A DNA stretch of 6,755 nt. It comes from Bacteroidaceae bacterium. GTDB taxonomy: Bacteria; Bacteroidota; Bacteroidia; Bacteroidales; Bacteroidaceae. Below, in pieces: positions 4,913 to 6,755 of this stretch (its first letter is position 1; every line of letters begins with the position of its first letter). A program made the position numbers and the translations under genes. Under the pieces are notes generated by a model, which was given only the letters and a program-made list of their open reading frames with translations, had not been told where the DNA came from and searched no databases. The DNA is taken from assembly GCA_017472905.1 (NCBI GenBank), contig JAFUNW010000044.1, positions 1 through 6,755 of the forward strand, written 5' to 3'.

Positions 4913-6755
4913 ATGACAGGCCAAATACCTTGTTTCATCCTCCACAACAGTTGGGAAGAAACACAAATCAGCATTCAACAACTACGTGAATCACCGCTCA
5001 TCTCCACCATCTACCTGATATGTCCGGAAGATCAGCATCCGAAAGACATCGAACTCCCTCCCCATTGTCAGTTTTTGCCAACCACCCGTCCGTTTCTGTC
5101 GTTCGAACACCTGAACGAACTAGACCTTTACTGTACGGGCGACTACTTCTTGCTCTACACCAAGGGAACCCCACTGCAATTGGGCTATCGTGCTGTGGAA
5201 CGCATGTGGCAGGTGGCTCAAAGCAATGCCGCCCCTTTGGTCTATGCCGACCACTATGTGAAGCAAGATGACACCACACTTCCCCACCCCCTCATCGACT
5301 ATCAGGCCGGAAGCTTGCGAAGCGATTTCGACTTCGGTTCCTTGCTGCTCGTCCATATACAAACGTTGCAAAAAGCCATAAACATCCCCGATGAGATATT
5401 GGCCGCCGAATATCTGTGCAATACCGAAGAATCTTCCATCTACCGGATATTGGCTCCGGCAGGCTTTTACGGATTAACCCTGGCCGCCCGCGAAGAATTC
5501 GAACGAAAATTCCCAATCCACATCAGCGAATATCTCTACACCGTAGACGAAAGCGACCGAAGAAGTTCCGGAGAAAAACAATTTGACTATGTCAACCCCA
5601 ACAATGCCGATGCACAAAAGGCTATGGAACGTGTATTCAACTACATTCTCCAAAGAGAAAACCGATACATACAGGCCGAAGAACTCTTTTCGCCCGACCT
5701 GACTCAAGGGAAATTCGACTGCGAAGCTTCGGTTATCATCCCCGTACGCAACCGCGAACGCACCATAGCCGATGCCATTCGCTCGGCATTGGAACAGGAA
5801 ACCGACTTCCCGTTTAACGTCATCATCGTAAACAACCACTCCACCGACCGTACCGGTGAAATCATTGCGGAAGTTGCAGCCAAAGACAGCCGCGTGATAC
5901 ACCTGCAGCCGGAACGAACCGACTTAGGCATTGGCGGCTGCTGGAGCCTGGCTATACACCATCCCGCTTGCGGACGATTTGCCGTACAGCTCGACAGTGA
6001 CGACCTCTACAGTACGCCCCAAACCCTGCAGACAGTAGTAAACGCATTTTATGAGCAGAAAGTTGCAATGGTAGTAGGTGCTTACCGCATGACCAACTTC
6101 CAACTCGAAACGTTGCCACCGGGAATCATCGACCACAAAGAGTGGACGGCCGAAAACGGACACAACAACCTCTTGCGCGTCAACGGAATCGGTGCACCAA
6201 GAGCATTCTTCACCCCCGTATTGCGCAACGAAATAGAAATCCCCAACGTCAGCTACGGCGAAGATTATGCCATTGCACTCACCCTGAGCCGCACTTACCG
6301 AATAGGGCGCATCTTCGACCCCATCTACCTCTGTCGCCGATGGGAAGGAAACTCCGATGCCAACCTCGACATATTCCGGCAAAACGCCAACAACTTACTC
6401 AAAGACAAATTACGCACATTCGAATGGGAAGCACGCCGACAAGATGAGGGAATTCTCTCAGAAATCGATTTTGTTGCACCCGAATGGGAAGAACGCCGAC
6501 AAGATGAAGGAATTCTCTCAGAAATCGACTTTGTTGCACCCGAATGGGGAGAACGGGAGGAACGCTTCACGACCAACAACTTCATCATACAGAAAAATCC
6601 GAAACGCATAAAATCGGCCACTGCACAAATCGACAAGGTCAACGAACGTGCCTGCTTCTTATGCAAGGAAAACCGTCCCGAAGAACAACGGACCTACGGA
6701 CGAATGCGCAACCACACTGTCTTGTTCAACCCCCATCCCATTTTGGAAGAGCACA
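4913..6755 (+). CDS. Glycosyltransferase family 2 fused to a DUF4922 (HIT-like) domain, 3' end outside window
   Basis: Open from the ATG at 4913 to the window edge: 614 residues, no stop. No signal peptide, so probably cytoplasmic. Residues 1-260 resemble a degenerate GT-A fold: YFLLYTKGTPLQLG (78-91), VYADHY (110-115), then DYQAGSLRSDFDFGSLLL (129-146); a DxD motif is missing. Residues about 271-475 form a complete GT2 domain: ASVIIPVRNRERTIADAIRS (272-291), VNNHSTDRTGEI (306-317), LDSDD (360-364, metal and nucleotide-sugar binding), the acceptor-side segment GIGAPRAFFTPV (425-436) and the likely catalytic-base region YGEDYAIAL (448-456). A charged linker (504-548) holds a 20-residue tandem repeat. 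From about 578, ERACFLCKENRPEEQ followed by VLFNPHPILEEH begins a domain I assign to DUF4922; its CxxC and N-P-x-P-I-x-x-x-H pattern recalls GalT/HIT-superfamily nucleotidyltransferases. Substrate and acceptor are unknown. The GT2 call is firm, DUF4922 likely, the HIT link tentative. Confidence 0.9.
   Translation, partial: MTGQIPCFILHNSWEETQISIQQLRESPLISTIYLICPEDQHPKDIELPPHCQFLPTTRPFLSFEHLNELDLYCTGDYFLLYTKGTPLQLGYRAVERMWQVAQSNAAPLVYADHYVKQDDTTLPHPLIDYQAGSLRSDFDFGSLLLVHIQTLQKAINIPDEILAAEYLCNTEESSIYRILAPAGFYGLTLAAREEFERKFPIHISEYLYTVDESDRRSSGEKQFDYVNPNNADAQKAMERVFNYILQRENRYIQAEELFSPDLTQGKFDCEASVIIPVRNRERTIADAIRSALEQETDFPFNVIIVNNHSTDRTGEIIAEVAAKDSRVIHLQPERTDLGIGGCWSLAIHHPACGRFAVQLDSDDLYSTPQTLQTVVNAFYEQKVAMVVGAYRMTNFQLETLPPGIIDHKEWTAENGHNNLLRVNGIGAPRAFFTPVLRNEIEIPNVSYGEDYAIALTLSRTYRIGRIFDPIYLCRRWEGNSDANLDIFRQNANNLLKDKLRTFEWEARRQDEGILSEIDFVAPEWEERRQDEGILSEIDFVAPEWGEREERFTTNNFIIQKNPKRIKSATAQIDKVNERACFLCKENRPEEQRTYGRMRNHTVLFNPHPILEEH
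6421..6555 (+). repeat. 60-bp in-frame tandem repeat inside the glycosyltransferase fusion gene
   Basis: Positions 6421-6480 and 6481-6540 are direct tandem copies agreeing at 57 of 60 bases; a third copy starts at 6541 and breaks off after about 15 bases. Each copy encodes 20 residues starting EWE(A/E)RRQDEG (504-523 and 524-543), with EWGER (544-548) as the partial third. Of the three differences, one changes Ala507 to Glu527 and two are silent. The high identity implies a recent duplication. It lies in the charged linker between the GT2 and DUF4922-like domains and keeps the frame. Confidence 0.95.

Noticed and set aside
5924..6382. 152-codon minus-strand open frame under the GT2 domain
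   Set aside because: Antisense to a well-supported coding domain; no recognisable motif.

Overview
The window looks like a chromosomal segment from a Bacteroidales bacterium (Bacteroides, Parabacteroides or a relative). Three things point there. The promoters fit the Bacteroidetes primary-sigma pattern (TTTG, then TAnnTTTG) and the genes lack strong Shine-Dalgarno sites. The DnaK sequence is of the Bacteroidetes type. The partners (META-domain lipoprotein, Sec-exported unknown protein, GT2 fused to a DUF4922-like domain) are typical of that phylum. There are no tRNA or rRNA genes, no transposase, no CRISPR array and no phage genes.

Layout: (1) positions 1-1471, minus strand: the first 490 codons of dnaK, running off the left edge. 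(2) 1472-1696: the dnaK leader and promoter region, with a near-perfect sigma-54 (-24/-12) motif and a short inverted repeat at enhancer distance. (3) 1697-2479, minus strand: a lipoprotein with two META (HslJ-like) domains, only the first with the canonical motifs. (4) 2480-2719: a divergent control region with a good primary-sigma promoter and a 7-bp inverted repeat on the META side and a weaker promoter on the other. (5) 2720-3988, plus strand: a secreted protein of unknown function ending in a BamE/SmpA-like module. (6) 3989-4912: 924 bases without a convincing gene but rich in small repeats. (7) 4913 to the right edge, plus strand: the first 614 codons of a large fusion protein, with a degenerate GT-A-like N-terminal region, a complete GT2 glycosyltransferase domain, a 60-bp in-frame tandem repeat in the linker, and the start of a DUF4922/HIT-like domain with a CxxC motif.

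How the genes relate: META and dnaK lie in the same direction with no clear terminator between them, so some read-through is possible, but each has its own promoter candidate. A chaperone beside a META/HslJ-type protein and a BamE-like envelope protein suggests a loose stress or envelope theme; this is inference. The glycosyltransferase fusion has its own promoter and is separated from the rest. The points most worth a second look are the sigma-54 signal on dnaK, the recent 60-bp duplication in the fusion protein, and the 22-bp palindromic repeat array in the long spacer.
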